Of a DNA stretch of 64,000 nucleotides, positions 1-7,927 are shown piece after piece. The notes beneath the pieces are model-generated. The model was not told the DNA's origin and did no database searches. It saw only the letters and a program-made list of their open reading frames with translations. The stretch is from Anaerococcus porci (GTDB taxonomy: Bacteria; Bacillota; Clostridia; Tissierellales; Peptoniphilaceae): contig NZ_VULQ01000003.1 of assembly GCF_009696575.1 (NCBI RefSeq), positions 62,001 through 126,000 of the forward strand, in the 5' to 3' direction. The position numbers and the translations under genes are program-made. The first letter of the stretch is position 1, and each line of letters begins with the position of its first letter.

Positions 1-1175
1 TATACTTCTTCTTGCTAGCTTAATTATATTTTCACTAATCTATTATTTTATTTGTTCTATAGTGTTTATAATGATTTAATTATATTATGAGTATTTTATA
101 ATTTCAATTAATGGCTATTAGGTATTTTAAAAATTGTAGTCATAAAATTCCAAAAATATAAATTTTTCTCTAAAAAGTTGTGAAAATTTAGTAAAAGATA
201 AATCATTAAGATTTCAAGACTTATCACTGATAAAATCTTGATGGACAAGAACTTCTAGATAAATTATATGAAGTTATAGAATGTTTATTGAATATAGACA
301 AAGACTTAGTGAATTTTAAACTTAGAGATTTTATAGGAAAAATCTGATAACTCTAATACAAAAAATCTCGCAAAACACAATATAGCTTAGGATAGTTTTC
401 AATAGCAAGCCTAATTAAAGCTCTACTCGGCTAAGATAAGTCTAGTCTAGTCCAAGCTCTTATATCAGTAGTCTTATTTGGATTTGGTATAGAAAAAAAT
501 AATAAAACATTCTATAATATAAGTATAGTTTTTTTGCTTGTCATATTTATTATTTTGTACAAGATTTTAGCAGAAGTTTTGTTTATAACTTCTTATTAGG
601 ATTTCTTATCCATTTATAAATCTTGTAGCATTTCATGTGGCTTGCTTTATTACAAATTTTATCATATCTATATATCCTAATAAAATTATACTTAGAATTA
701 AAGTAAGGTAAGCTTGTATTGATAAATTAATAGATTTATCTAAAAAAATCAATAAAGTTACAAGTAAAATAAAAAACAAAAGTGAAACTTATATCCATTC
801 GACTATTATCTAATAGATAATCAATGATTTTATTAAGATTGTAAGAAATAACGAATCTTACAGTAAAAAATATGCTAAGTGTATAAAAACAGCTTAATAT
901 AAGCAAGTAGCAATAATAAAAATGTTACGAAGCAAAAGATTAATCAATAGCAAATAATTAAGTTTCAAAAGCCTTCAAAACTACTAATTATGGAAAACCT
1001 AGTTTTAAACATAGTTAGAGCAGGAAAAATCAATAGAAATTTTAACATTATAAATTCTAAATGGTAATATATTTTTAAAAAAACATTTAAAGTAAATCAT
1101 TTTTTTTAAATAAAATCAGATAATAATTAATATTCACTTGTGATATAATTATATTAAAAATTTTAAGGAGGTAAT
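1..1175. other. Gene-free AT-rich region, probably decayed
   Basis: No open frame with a ribosome-binding site and sensible composition is visible on either strand. Short stretches look like former coding DNA broken by many stops; one is near 255-345, where a Lys/Leu-rich frame runs into TGATAA. I do not recognise any family. The last 35 bases hold the promoter and leader of the next gene. Confidence 0.5.
1141..1149 (+). promoter_or_regulatory. Extended -10 promoter of the AAA+ gene
   Basis: TGATATAAT is a TGn-TATAAT extended -10. No good -35 lies at the usual spacing, which is normal for extended -10 promoters. It sits 27 bases before the start codon, with AAGGAGG at 1165-1171 between. Confidence 0.5.
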
Positions 1176-3968
1176 ATGGCTAGGTATTTGGTAGGAGATT
1201 CGATTGATACATGGAATTTTACTGACGCCTATAATAGTTGTAATGACAATGATATTATAGAGTTAGAAAAAAATTTCGAACTTTATCTCCCGAATGGTTT
1301 CATATTAAATAAAAACATTACTATTGAAGGTCATCTAGAAAATAAAAATAATACTGATTATTACACTAATAATATATATGGTGATTTTACAATAAAAAAT
1401 AAGTCTAATGTATTGCTTAAATCCCTTTGGATTGAGTGCATAAATAATACAAAAAATATATTAAATATAAAAGACTCATCTGTTGTAAGTTTAAATAATG
1501 TAGTATTAAAAAGATCAGAAAATATAAAGATTAATTCTAACGAGGGTAAGTATCCAGATATTTACTTAGATGTTAATTCTAAGCTTTTTATGGACTCAGT
1601 TACGACTTTTGATATAGAAGACAATTATTCTGTGTTTTTCTTTAAAAACTCAAGAGTAGAGATTAAAAATTCAAATATTAACTCAAATCTAACAGTGAAT
1701 AATTCAACAGTTAATATAGAAAATACCTCTATAAGCAAACATTATACAAATACAATTAATTGCCAAAACTCAACCTTATCTATAAAAAACTCTAGTGTAA
1801 AAGGAGGTTTTGTAGAAAAAGATTTGCCTTCTCTATACCTTAAAAATTCGAAACTCTATTCAAACAACTCTATATATGAACAAAATAAATATACTGCTAA
1901 TATTTACCTATCAGATAATTCATATATTGAATCTTCTAATGACACCATCTCATCATTAAATCTATCTGAAAGTAGAGGGCTAATTGAAAATACTACAATA
2001 AAAGAAATAATTTTCATAATCAAAAAATCTTATCTTGTAAGTGATAAAAATTTGCTACTTTTAGGAAAAAACAATGAAAAAATAGATATCTATATGGATG
2101 ATTTTTCTACATTAAGAGCAAAAATAGTAGATTTTTATAGGGTTTTTAATCCTAATGTTAGACTTAATGGTAATTCATACTTGCAAATTAATAATATAAA
2201 CTATGAAGGTGAGTTTGACTTAGAAAAAATAAATAGCTTAAAATTTGAAACAAAGCAAGATTCTACTTATAAGATTTTAAGCTTAGATAATCCAGATAGT
2301 AAAAATGATAGCAATGGTTTAGAAAATTCTAATGAAGAAAGTAACAATGAAGTCGATGCATTTAGTGAACTCAATAAACTTATAGGTCTTTCCTCTGTTA
2401 AAAATGAGATAAATAAGATGGTAAGAATGGTTGAATTCAACAAAAAAAGGATGGAACAAGGACTTCCTGTTGAAAAAAGCTCACTACACTCAGTATTTTT
2501 AGGAAATCCTGGAACTGGAAAAACTACTGTTGCAAGACTTATAGGAAAAATTTTATTTGAAAATGGTGCCCTTTATAATAAAGATAAATATATATTTATA
2601 GAAGCTTCAGAGTCTGATTTAATTTCATCTTTTGTTGGAAAAACAGCAATACAAACCCATGAAATACTTGAAAAGGCCAAAGGTGGAGTCTTATTTATAG
2701 ACGAGGCTTACACCTTAAATAAGGGTGATTCTTCTGTAAATCATGGACAAGAGGCCATAAATACCATTCTTAAATACATGGAAGATCACAGAGATGAAAT
2801 AATGATAATCTTTGCAGGATATACCAAGGAAATGGAACAATTCCTTGAAACAAACCCAGGTCTTAAGTCAAGAGTTTCAAATAGGTTTATCTTTGAAGAC
2901 TATACAAGTGATGAGATTGTTGAAATAGGAGAAAGTATCCTAATTAGTAAACAATATGTTCTAGAAGATAGACAATATTACAAGAAAAATGTATCTTTTG
3001 CTTATGAGTCAACACTTGATAAGTCAAATGCAAGATGGATTAGAAATTTCAATGAAAAACTCCTAAAAGTATTTGCAGATAGGGTAATAGAAACAGGCTC
3101 TGATGATTTTACTACTATAACAAATACTGATATAGATGAAGTTTTCGATTCTAAAAAATATAAAAATTACGATGATAAAGATGAAGATGCTTATGAAAAA
3201 TTAAATAAGCTAATCGGTATAAATCAGGTTAAAAAACAGGTCAACGAATTTATTTCAATGGCAGAGCTTAACAAAAGAAGAAAAGATCAAGGGCAAAGAG
3301 TCCAATCCATGTCCCTTCATTCCCTATTTTTAGGAAATCCTGGAACTGGAAAAACTACTGTTGCTAGAATATTAGGTAGTCTTCTATATCAAAAATCTAT
3401 TATAACTGAAAATAAATTCATAGAAGTTTCTCGTTCTGACCTTGTAGCTGGCTTCGTTGGCCAAACCGCCATAAAAACAAGGGAAGTTTTAAAATCCGCC
3501 CTAGGTGGAGTACTTTTCATAGATGAGGCCTATAGCCTTTCATCAGGAACTGGAAATGACTTTGGAAGGGAAGCAATCGATGAAATCCTCAAATTTATGG
3601 AGGACTATAGAGATAATATTGTAATAATATTTGCAGGTTACAGCAAAGAAATGGCTGAATTCCTTGGGATGAACTCAGGTCTATCTTCAAGAATACCAAA
3701 TAGGTTTGTATTTGAAGACTATGACGATGAAGAGATTTGTCAAATAGGGCTATTAAGTCTAAATAGTCTTGGTTATAATATAAACGAAGATTTATATAAG
3801 GATATAATAGTTAATAATTATCACAAAACAAATGATAATAGTAACGGTAGATGGGTTAGAAACTTCAACGAAAGACTTGTAAAGACTATGAGTCAAAGAG
3901 TTGCAAATACTAATTCTGATGATATAGATAATATTTTAGATGAAGATTTACTTAATATAAAGGAGTAA
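1176..3968 (+). CDS. Beta-helix protein with two CbxX/CfxQ-type AAA+ ATPase domains
   Basis: The 930-residue protein has two parts. Residues 1 to about 375 are Asn/Ser-rich with short alternating strands (repeated xVxIxNS-type turns), typical of a right-handed parallel beta-helix. Residues about 395-655 and 670-925 are two AAA+ modules of the CbxX/CfxQ (SpoVK/EccA-like) family. Each has Walker A GNPGTGKT (443-450 and 720-727) and Walker B GGVLFIDEAY (503-512 and 777-786). The modules are clearly homologous but diverged, so this is an old internal duplication. No signal peptide is seen. Start chosen by AAGGAGG at 1165-1171. The next gene starts 3 bases after the stop, so the two are co-transcribed. 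CbxX-type ATPases remodel Rubisco or act in type VII secretion and sporulation; none of those partners is in the window, so the substrate is unknown. Confidence 0.85.
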   Translation: MARYLVGDSIDTWNFTDAYNSCNDNDIIELEKNFELYLPNGFILNKNITIEGHLENKNNTDYYTNNIYGDFTIKNKSNVLLKSLWIECINNTKNILNIKDSSVVSLNNVVLKRSENIKINSNEGKYPDIYLDVNSKLFMDSVTTFDIEDNYSVFFFKNSRVEIKNSNINSNLTVNNSTVNIENTSISKHYTNTINCQNSTLSIKNSSVKGGFVEKDLPSLYLKNSKLYSNNSIYEQNKYTANIYLSDNSYIESSNDTISSLNLSESRGLIENTTIKEIIFIIKKSYLVSDKNLLLLGKNNEKIDIYMDDFSTLRAKIVDFYRVFNPNVRLNGNSYLQINNINYEGEFDLEKINSLKFETKQDSTYKILSLDNPDSKNDSNGLENSNEESNNEVDAFSELNKLIGLSSVKNEINKMVRMVEFNKKRMEQGLPVEKSSLHSVFLGNPGTGKTTVARLIGKILFENGALYNKDKYIFIEASESDLISSFVGKTAIQTHEILEKAKGGVLFIDEAYTLNKGDSSVNHGQEAINTILKYMEDHRDEIMIIFAGYTKEMEQFLETNPGLKSRVSNRFIFEDYTSDEIVEIGESILISKQYVLEDRQYYKKNVSFAYESTLDKSNARWIRNFNEKLLKVFADRVIETGSDDFTTITNTDIDEVFDSKKYKNYDDKDEDAYEKLNKLIGINQVKKQVNEFISMAELNKRRKDQGQRVQSMSLHSLFLGNPGTGKTTVARILGSLLYQKSIITENKFIEVSRSDLVAGFVGQTAIKTREVLKSALGGVLFIDEAYSLSSGTGNDFGREAIDEILKFMEDYRDNIVIIFAGYSKEMAEFLGMNSGLSSRIPNRFVFEDYDDEEICQIGLLSLNSLGYNINEDLYKDIIVNNYHKTNDNSNGRWVRNFNERLVKTMSQRVANTNSDDIDNILDEDLLNIKE

Positions 3969-3971
3969 AAA

Positions 3972-4625
3972 ATGGATGATAACACTTATGTAAAGCCTCC
4001 TAATCTAGAAAAAGAGGATGAGTATGTAAAACCAAAAAGTAAAAAAGATGATTATGTTAAGCCTCCAAAACAAGAATATTCTAATATTAAAGAAAGTTAT
4101 TACAAAATCAAGGAAAATCCTTATATCTATGAAAATAAAATTTACAAAGATCCTTATGAAAACCCAACTTATTTTGGTACACCAAAAGTCGGATTAAAGT
4201 TTTATATAAATTCCTATCTGATATACTCATTAATATTTGGATTTTCTATGTTTAATCAAACGAAATTAGTTGGTTTACTATTCTTGGCTTATAGCTTATT
4301 TTCAAATTATACCTACTCTTGGTATGCTGATTATAAGAAATATGTGGGTGGAAAATTCAAATGGTTTTTCAGCCCAATGGGTACTGTAGCTACTGCAGCA
4401 GCCTCAACATTTTTTCTAGATGCAGTAGATGGTGACTATAATTCTTTCAGCCTACTAAGACCTGGTTTTTATAGAAAAAATCAGCCTATACTTATATTTA
4501 TAATATTATGCGTAGTAGTAGAGTATTTTAAATATATTATTAACTTTTTTATTGCCTTAGTTTCTATATTTACTCATAAAACTACAATAAGAAAATACAA
4601 TGAGGCCGTAGATTATAACAACTAA
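3972..4625 (+). CDS. Membrane protein with N-terminal YVKPP repeats
   Basis: I do not recognise a named family. The 217-residue protein starts with a charged soluble segment (about 1-70) carrying three YVKP(P) motifs in acidic/lysine-rich context, at roughly residues 6, 18 and 28. This is followed by Tyr/Asn/Pro-rich sequence. Residues about 75-115 form one or two hydrophobic helices and about 170-200 another, with a short Ala/Thr-rich hydrophobic stretch near 135-150. It probably sits in the membrane with the repeat tail in the cytoplasm. GGAG precedes the ATG and only 3 bases separate it from the AAA+ gene. The likely, unproven role is a membrane anchor or client of that ATPase, with the YVKPP repeats as a docking peptide. 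Confidence 0.7.
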   Translation: MDDNTYVKPPNLEKEDEYVKPKSKKDDYVKPPKQEYSNIKESYYKIKENPYIYENKIYKDPYENPTYFGTPKVGLKFYINSYLIYSLIFGFSMFNQTKLVGLLFLAYSLFSNYTYSWYADYKKYVGGKFKWFFSPMGTVATAAASTFFLDAVDGDYNSFSLLRPGFYRKNQPILIFIILCVVVEYFKYIINFFIALVSIFTHKTTIRKYNEAVDYNN

Positions 4626-4670
4626 AAAAATCCTATATATAAGCTAAAAACTTATATATAGGTTTTTTTA
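4624..4670. terminator. Bidirectional terminator
   Basis: Perfect 12-bp stem CCTATATATAAG/CTTATATATAGG (4632-4643 and 4651-4662), with a T run on the plus side and an A run on the left. It ends the AAA+ unit and the convergent radical SAM gene, whose stop codon lies in the T run. Confidence 0.85.
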
Positions 4671-5549
4671 TATTGCCCTAGCTTGATTTTTAGAATCTAA
4701 TACCTCTGTTGGAAGACTTTCCAAAGCATATTCTAATTTTTTAATCATCTTTTCTTTATTTCTCATATGACTTGATACCCTAACAAGGTTTACTATATGT
4801 CCCGATGAGTATAAAACATCTCCTGGAACATTTAAATTTTTTAATAACTCTATTTGCTCTTCTAAGTTTTCTCTATTTGTTGTTTCTTGAAATTTGCCTT
4901 CTTCTCTCATCTTAAAAAGAAGTGAACCATATTGGACATCTGTTGACATGATAAAGATTCCTATAGGTGAGTAGGTATTTAAAAACTTGGCAGTCTCTTT
5001 TGCATTTTCCTTTGATTTTCCTCTACCCTTTATCCCTTGCATAACTATGGCATTATAGCTCATTTTTGCATATTTCATCTTTTCAAGACCCTTATGGTAT
5101 TCTTCTAAGTCACATCCCTTATTAAGCCAGGATAAGACCTCTCTATCACCTGTTTCTACACCAAACCAAAGCTCGTTATAAGCTTTCTCCCTTAAAACTT
5201 TCAAATCTTCCTTGCTCTTATTTTTAAGATTATAAAAGCTGGCATAGGATGTGATTGTCTTTATCTCTGGTATATATTTGTGGATAAGATCTGATATTTC
5301 AATTAATTTCTCAGTAGATAGCACAAAGGGATCTCCATTTAAAAGATATATCCTTTCAATTGGTCTTGGATAGCTTTGTGAGATTTCTATAATATCACTT
5401 TCTACATCAGCCATGGGTGATATGGCAAATTGTGTCCTATGATACATTGTGCAAAAGGCACAATTATTATGGCTACAACCATAAGTTACCTCCAATAGTG
5501 GTGTGTAGGCTTCAAGTGGTGGTCTATAGACTTCTCCTGTGTAATGCAT
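4668..5549 (-). CDS. Radical SAM protein (Fe-S oxidoreductase type)
   Basis: 293 residues. Near the N-terminus is the cluster motif GCSHNNCAFC, spaced CX4CX2C rather than the usual CX3CX2C. I know that spacing from an uncharacterised group of clostridial radical SAM proteins starting RPP-EA-PLL-VTYGCSHN. The rest fits a radical SAM barrel: a glycine-rich strand near ERIYLLNGDPF, LWFGVETGD and an IVMQGIKGRG segment. The C-terminal third is helical, and no extra Fe-S or B12 domain is seen. It lies 11 bases after the threonine aldolase gene and is read with it. The reaction is unknown. Confidence 0.85.
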   Translation of the reverse strand: MHYTGEVYRPPLEAYTPLLEVTYGCSHNNCAFCTMYHRTQFAISPMADVESDIIEISQSYPRPIERIYLLNGDPFVLSTEKLIEISDLIHKYIPEIKTITSYASFYNLKNKSKEDLKVLREKAYNELWFGVETGDREVLSWLNKGCDLEEYHKGLEKMKYAKMSYNAIVMQGIKGRGKSKENAKETAKFLNTYSPIGIFIMSTDVQYGSLLFKMREEGKFQETTNRENLEEQIELLKNLNVPGDVLYSSGHIVNLVRVSSHMRNKEKMIKKLEYALESLPTEVLDSKNQARAI

Positions 5550-5560
5550 AATAGTCCTTT

Positions 5561-6571
5561 CTATATATTTTCTATAAATTTTTCGATATCTTCCTTGCTC
5601 GTCTTATAGCTTGTGACAAGTCTTACTATATTATAATCATTATCTTTTCCACAGCTTTCAAAAATGGCAAATTTTTCCCATTTTTCAACATCTTTATCAC
5701 TTACTTTTACAAAAACTTGATTTGATGAAAATTCATAGGCTAGGTCAAAACCCTTGTCTTTAAGGCTAGTGCTAAGTTTTTCAGCCAAAAGATAGGCTTT
5801 TTTTGCACCCTTTATATATAAATCATCCATAAATAGTCTTTCAAACATAAGACCTGTCACAAAGCCCTTTGCAAGCATAGCTCCCTTTTGTTTTTGTAAA
5901 TTTCTAAAATTTCTCTTTAAGTCATCATTAACTATAACTAAGGCCTCTCCAAACATAAGTCCATTTTTGGTTCCACCAAAGTAAAATATATCACAAAGTT
6001 TTGTAAGGTCTTTAAATTTTATATCTGATTTTTTACTTACCAATGCATGGGCAAGTCTTGCCCCATCCATAAAAAGATATAGGCCATTTTCTCTACAAAA
6101 GTCATATATCTCTCTAAGTTCTCCTTTTTTATAGAGTGTTCCAACTTCTGTTGTATTAGATATGTAAACTTTTCTAGCAACAGTATGATGTTCATTGGTA
6201 AAAGTCTTGTATTTTTCTTGAAGTTTATCTTTTGTAAGCTTTCCATCCTTTGTCTTAATGGTTTCAATCTTAATCCCACAAGCTTCAATCGCTCCTGCCT
6301 CTTGGTCTTCTATGTGGCCAGTCCTTGCTGAAATTATCGACTCTTCTGGTCTCATGCCAAGACTTGCACCAAGTATATTAGCACTTGTCCCACCTGGAAT
6401 AAAATAGATATCAACATCATTATCCCCTAATTTTTCCTTTATTAAATTTTCTGCAATTTTTGTATGAGAATCTGTTCCATAGCCTGGATTTAACTCATCT
6501 AGGTGTTCTTTTATATAGTCTAGTATTTCTGAGTAACATATATCTGAATAGTCATTTCTAAAATTAATCAT
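5561..6571 (-). CDS. Low-specificity threonine aldolase / beta-eliminating lyase
   Basis: PLP enzyme of fold type I, 336 residues, the usual length. Expected reaction: L-threonine or allo-threonine to glycine plus acetaldehyde, in the cytoplasm. Visible landmarks are GGTSAN at 60-65 (phosphate-binding turn), H86 in the TGHIE segment that stacks on PLP, D169 in FMDGAR (pyridine nitrogen partner) and K202 in FGGTKNG (Schiff base). A purine-rich stretch (AAGGAGAC) precedes the ATG. It is the first gene of a two-gene unit with the radical SAM protein. The substrate could also be another beta-hydroxy amino acid. Confidence 0.9.
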   Translation of the reverse strand: MINFRNDYSDICYSEILDYIKEHLDELNPGYGTDSHTKIAENLIKEKLGDNDVDIYFIPGGTSANILGASLGMRPEESIISARTGHIEDQEAGAIEACGIKIETIKTKDGKLTKDKLQEKYKTFTNEHHTVARKVYISNTTEVGTLYKKGELREIYDFCRENGLYLFMDGARLAHALVSKKSDIKFKDLTKLCDIFYFGGTKNGLMFGEALVIVNDDLKRNFRNLQKQKGAMLAKGFVTGLMFERLFMDDLYIKGAKKAYLLAEKLSTSLKDKGFDLAYEFSSNQVFVKVSDKDVEKWEKFAIFESCGKDNDYNIVRLVTSYKTSKEDIEKFIENI

Positions 6572-6822
6572 AAAGTCTCCTTAGTGAAAATGTTTCTAAT
6601 TTAATCATACATTTTTAGAGGGATTTTACAACGAAAGCTTACTTCATAGATTTATGGATATAATATTGAAACATAAATAATCAACTTTATCTAGTAAAAT
6701 AATAAAACTCAAACTTTATTCTAAAACTCCCATACAATTTGCATCTTATAATTTTACTATATTCGCTATTGCAAAATATCCTGACTAATAGATAGGACAG
6801 ATTTATCAGTAATAAATTTTTC

Positions 6823-6851
6823 TTGTTATAAAGTGTAATATGTTATATAAT
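6823..6851 (+). promoter_or_regulatory. Promoter of the TDT transporter gene
   Basis: TTGTTA (6823-6828), 17-base spacer, TATAAT (6846-6851). The in-frame ATG at 6840 lies between the two boxes, so it cannot be the start. The ATG at 6888, after AAAGGAATC, is the start. Confidence 0.7.
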
Positions 6852-6887
6852 AAACAAAAATTTTATTATATAAAGAAAGGAATCACT

Positions 6888-7799
6888 ATGACAAAACGAT
6901 TGCCCCTACCTATAGTTGGTCTTATGCTTTCTATGTTTGCTCTAGGAAATTTATGGCAGGATACAAGCCCTGGCTTTAGGATACTTTTTGGGACTATAGG
7001 ATTTATTTTAGGACTTTTATTTATATTTAGGATTTTAAAAGATCCAAAAACCTTTTCAGAAGAGATGAAAAATCCAATAATGGCCTCAGTTATTGGAACT
7101 TTTCCCATGGCCCTTATGCTTTTTTCAGTATATATTAAGCCGATTTTTGGAAATAAAGCAATTTTAATTTGGTATTTAGCAATAATTTTTCATATAATTT
7201 TGATTGTTTATTTTACCCTTAACTTTATAATAAGGCTTGATTATAAAAATGTATTTGCATCATATTACATAGTATATGTTGGTATAGTTGTGGGAAGTTT
7301 AACATCACCTGCCTTTGAGAAGAAGAATTTGGGAATTGCTTTTTTCTATTTTGGTTTTATAGCTATGCTTATTCTTTTAGGGCTTGTAAACTACCGATAC
7401 ATAAAATATAAGGAGGTTCCAAATCCTGCAAAAGCACTTTTCATAATCTCATCAGCCCCAGCAAGCCTATGCCTTGCAGGATATATCCAAGCTTCAAATA
7501 TGCCAAATAAGGCTATGGTAATTTTTTTATTAATCTTATCTCAAGCCTTGTTTATCTTTTGCTTGACTAAGTTTATATCCTATGTAAGACTTCCATTTTA
7601 CCCATCCTACGCATCTTTTACCTTTCCATTTGTAATAACTGCAATAGGGATTAAGATGGCTTGTGGATTTTTAAAAAATGCTGGAATGAACCCTGGCTTA
7701 TTGTTAGTTTTAGCAAAAATCGAGTTTTATTTTGCAACCATAATTTGCCTTTATGTTTTAATTAGATTTGTAATAAATTTTGTAAAAGTCAAAAATTAG
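6888..7799 (+). CDS. TDT-family (tellurite/dicarboxylate) membrane transporter
   Basis: 303 residues from the start at 6888, with about ten hydrophobic helices. The opening RLPLPIVGLMLSMFALGNLWQ matches the start of TDT-family carriers (TehA, Mae1 and SLAC1-like anion channels). Conserved Gly/Pro-rich helix breaks (SSAPASLCLAGY near 190-200) fit the family. Substrate cannot be predicted; family members move tellurite-like anions, malate, sulfite or chloride. It stands alone with its own promoter. A longer in-frame reading from 6840 would overlap the promoter and is rejected. Confidence 0.85.
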   Translation: MTKRLPLPIVGLMLSMFALGNLWQDTSPGFRILFGTIGFILGLLFIFRILKDPKTFSEEMKNPIMASVIGTFPMALMLFSVYIKPIFGNKAILIWYLAIIFHIILIVYFTLNFIIRLDYKNVFASYYIVYVGIVVGSLTSPAFEKKNLGIAFFYFGFIAMLILLGLVNYRYIKYKEVPNPAKALFIISSAPASLCLAGYIQASNMPNKAMVIFLLILSQALFIFCLTKFISYVRLPFYPSYASFTFPFVITAIGIKMACGFLKNAGMNPGLLLVLAKIEFYFATIICLYVLIRFVINFVKVKN

Positions 7800-7809
7800 A
7801 GGAGGAGAT

Positions 7810-7869
7810 ATGAATATTAAAGAAAGTATTAAAATAATTGACACCTACCTAGACCTTGATAGTGCATAA
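7810..7869 (+). pseudogene. Truncated gene start ended by the REPIN-like repeat
   Basis: GGAGGAG followed by ATG opens a frame of 19 codons (MNIKESIKIIDTYLDLDSA) whose TAA lies inside the palindromic repeat starting at 7861. The good ribosome-binding site and normal composition suggest the 5' end of a former gene cut off by the repeat or by an associated deletion. It could also be a leaderless fortuitous frame. Confidence 0.4.
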
Positions 7870-7927
7870 AGGGACGTTCACGCCATGCACTTTATCAGTG
7901 CAAATAATGAACGTCCCTTTATGCACT
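7861..7927. repeat. REPIN-like palindromic element
   Basis: A perfect 20-bp inverted repeat (AGTGCATAAAGGGACGTTCA at 7861-7880 and its complement at 7908-7927) encloses 27 bases. These hold a smaller hairpin (TGCACT 7886-7891 with AGTGCA 7897-7902). No T run follows, so it is not a simple terminator. Its arms supply the stop codons of both flanking convergent frames. A 17/20 half copy is at 10461. Confidence 0.75.

Noticed and set aside
1176-3968. Tandem AAA+ domains as an assembly duplication
   Set aside because: The two copies differ at many codons and residues, so the duplication is old and real.
6840-6887. Upstream ATG for the TDT transporter
   Set aside because: It lies between the -35 and -10 of a good promoter; the ATG at 6888 has the ribosome-binding site.
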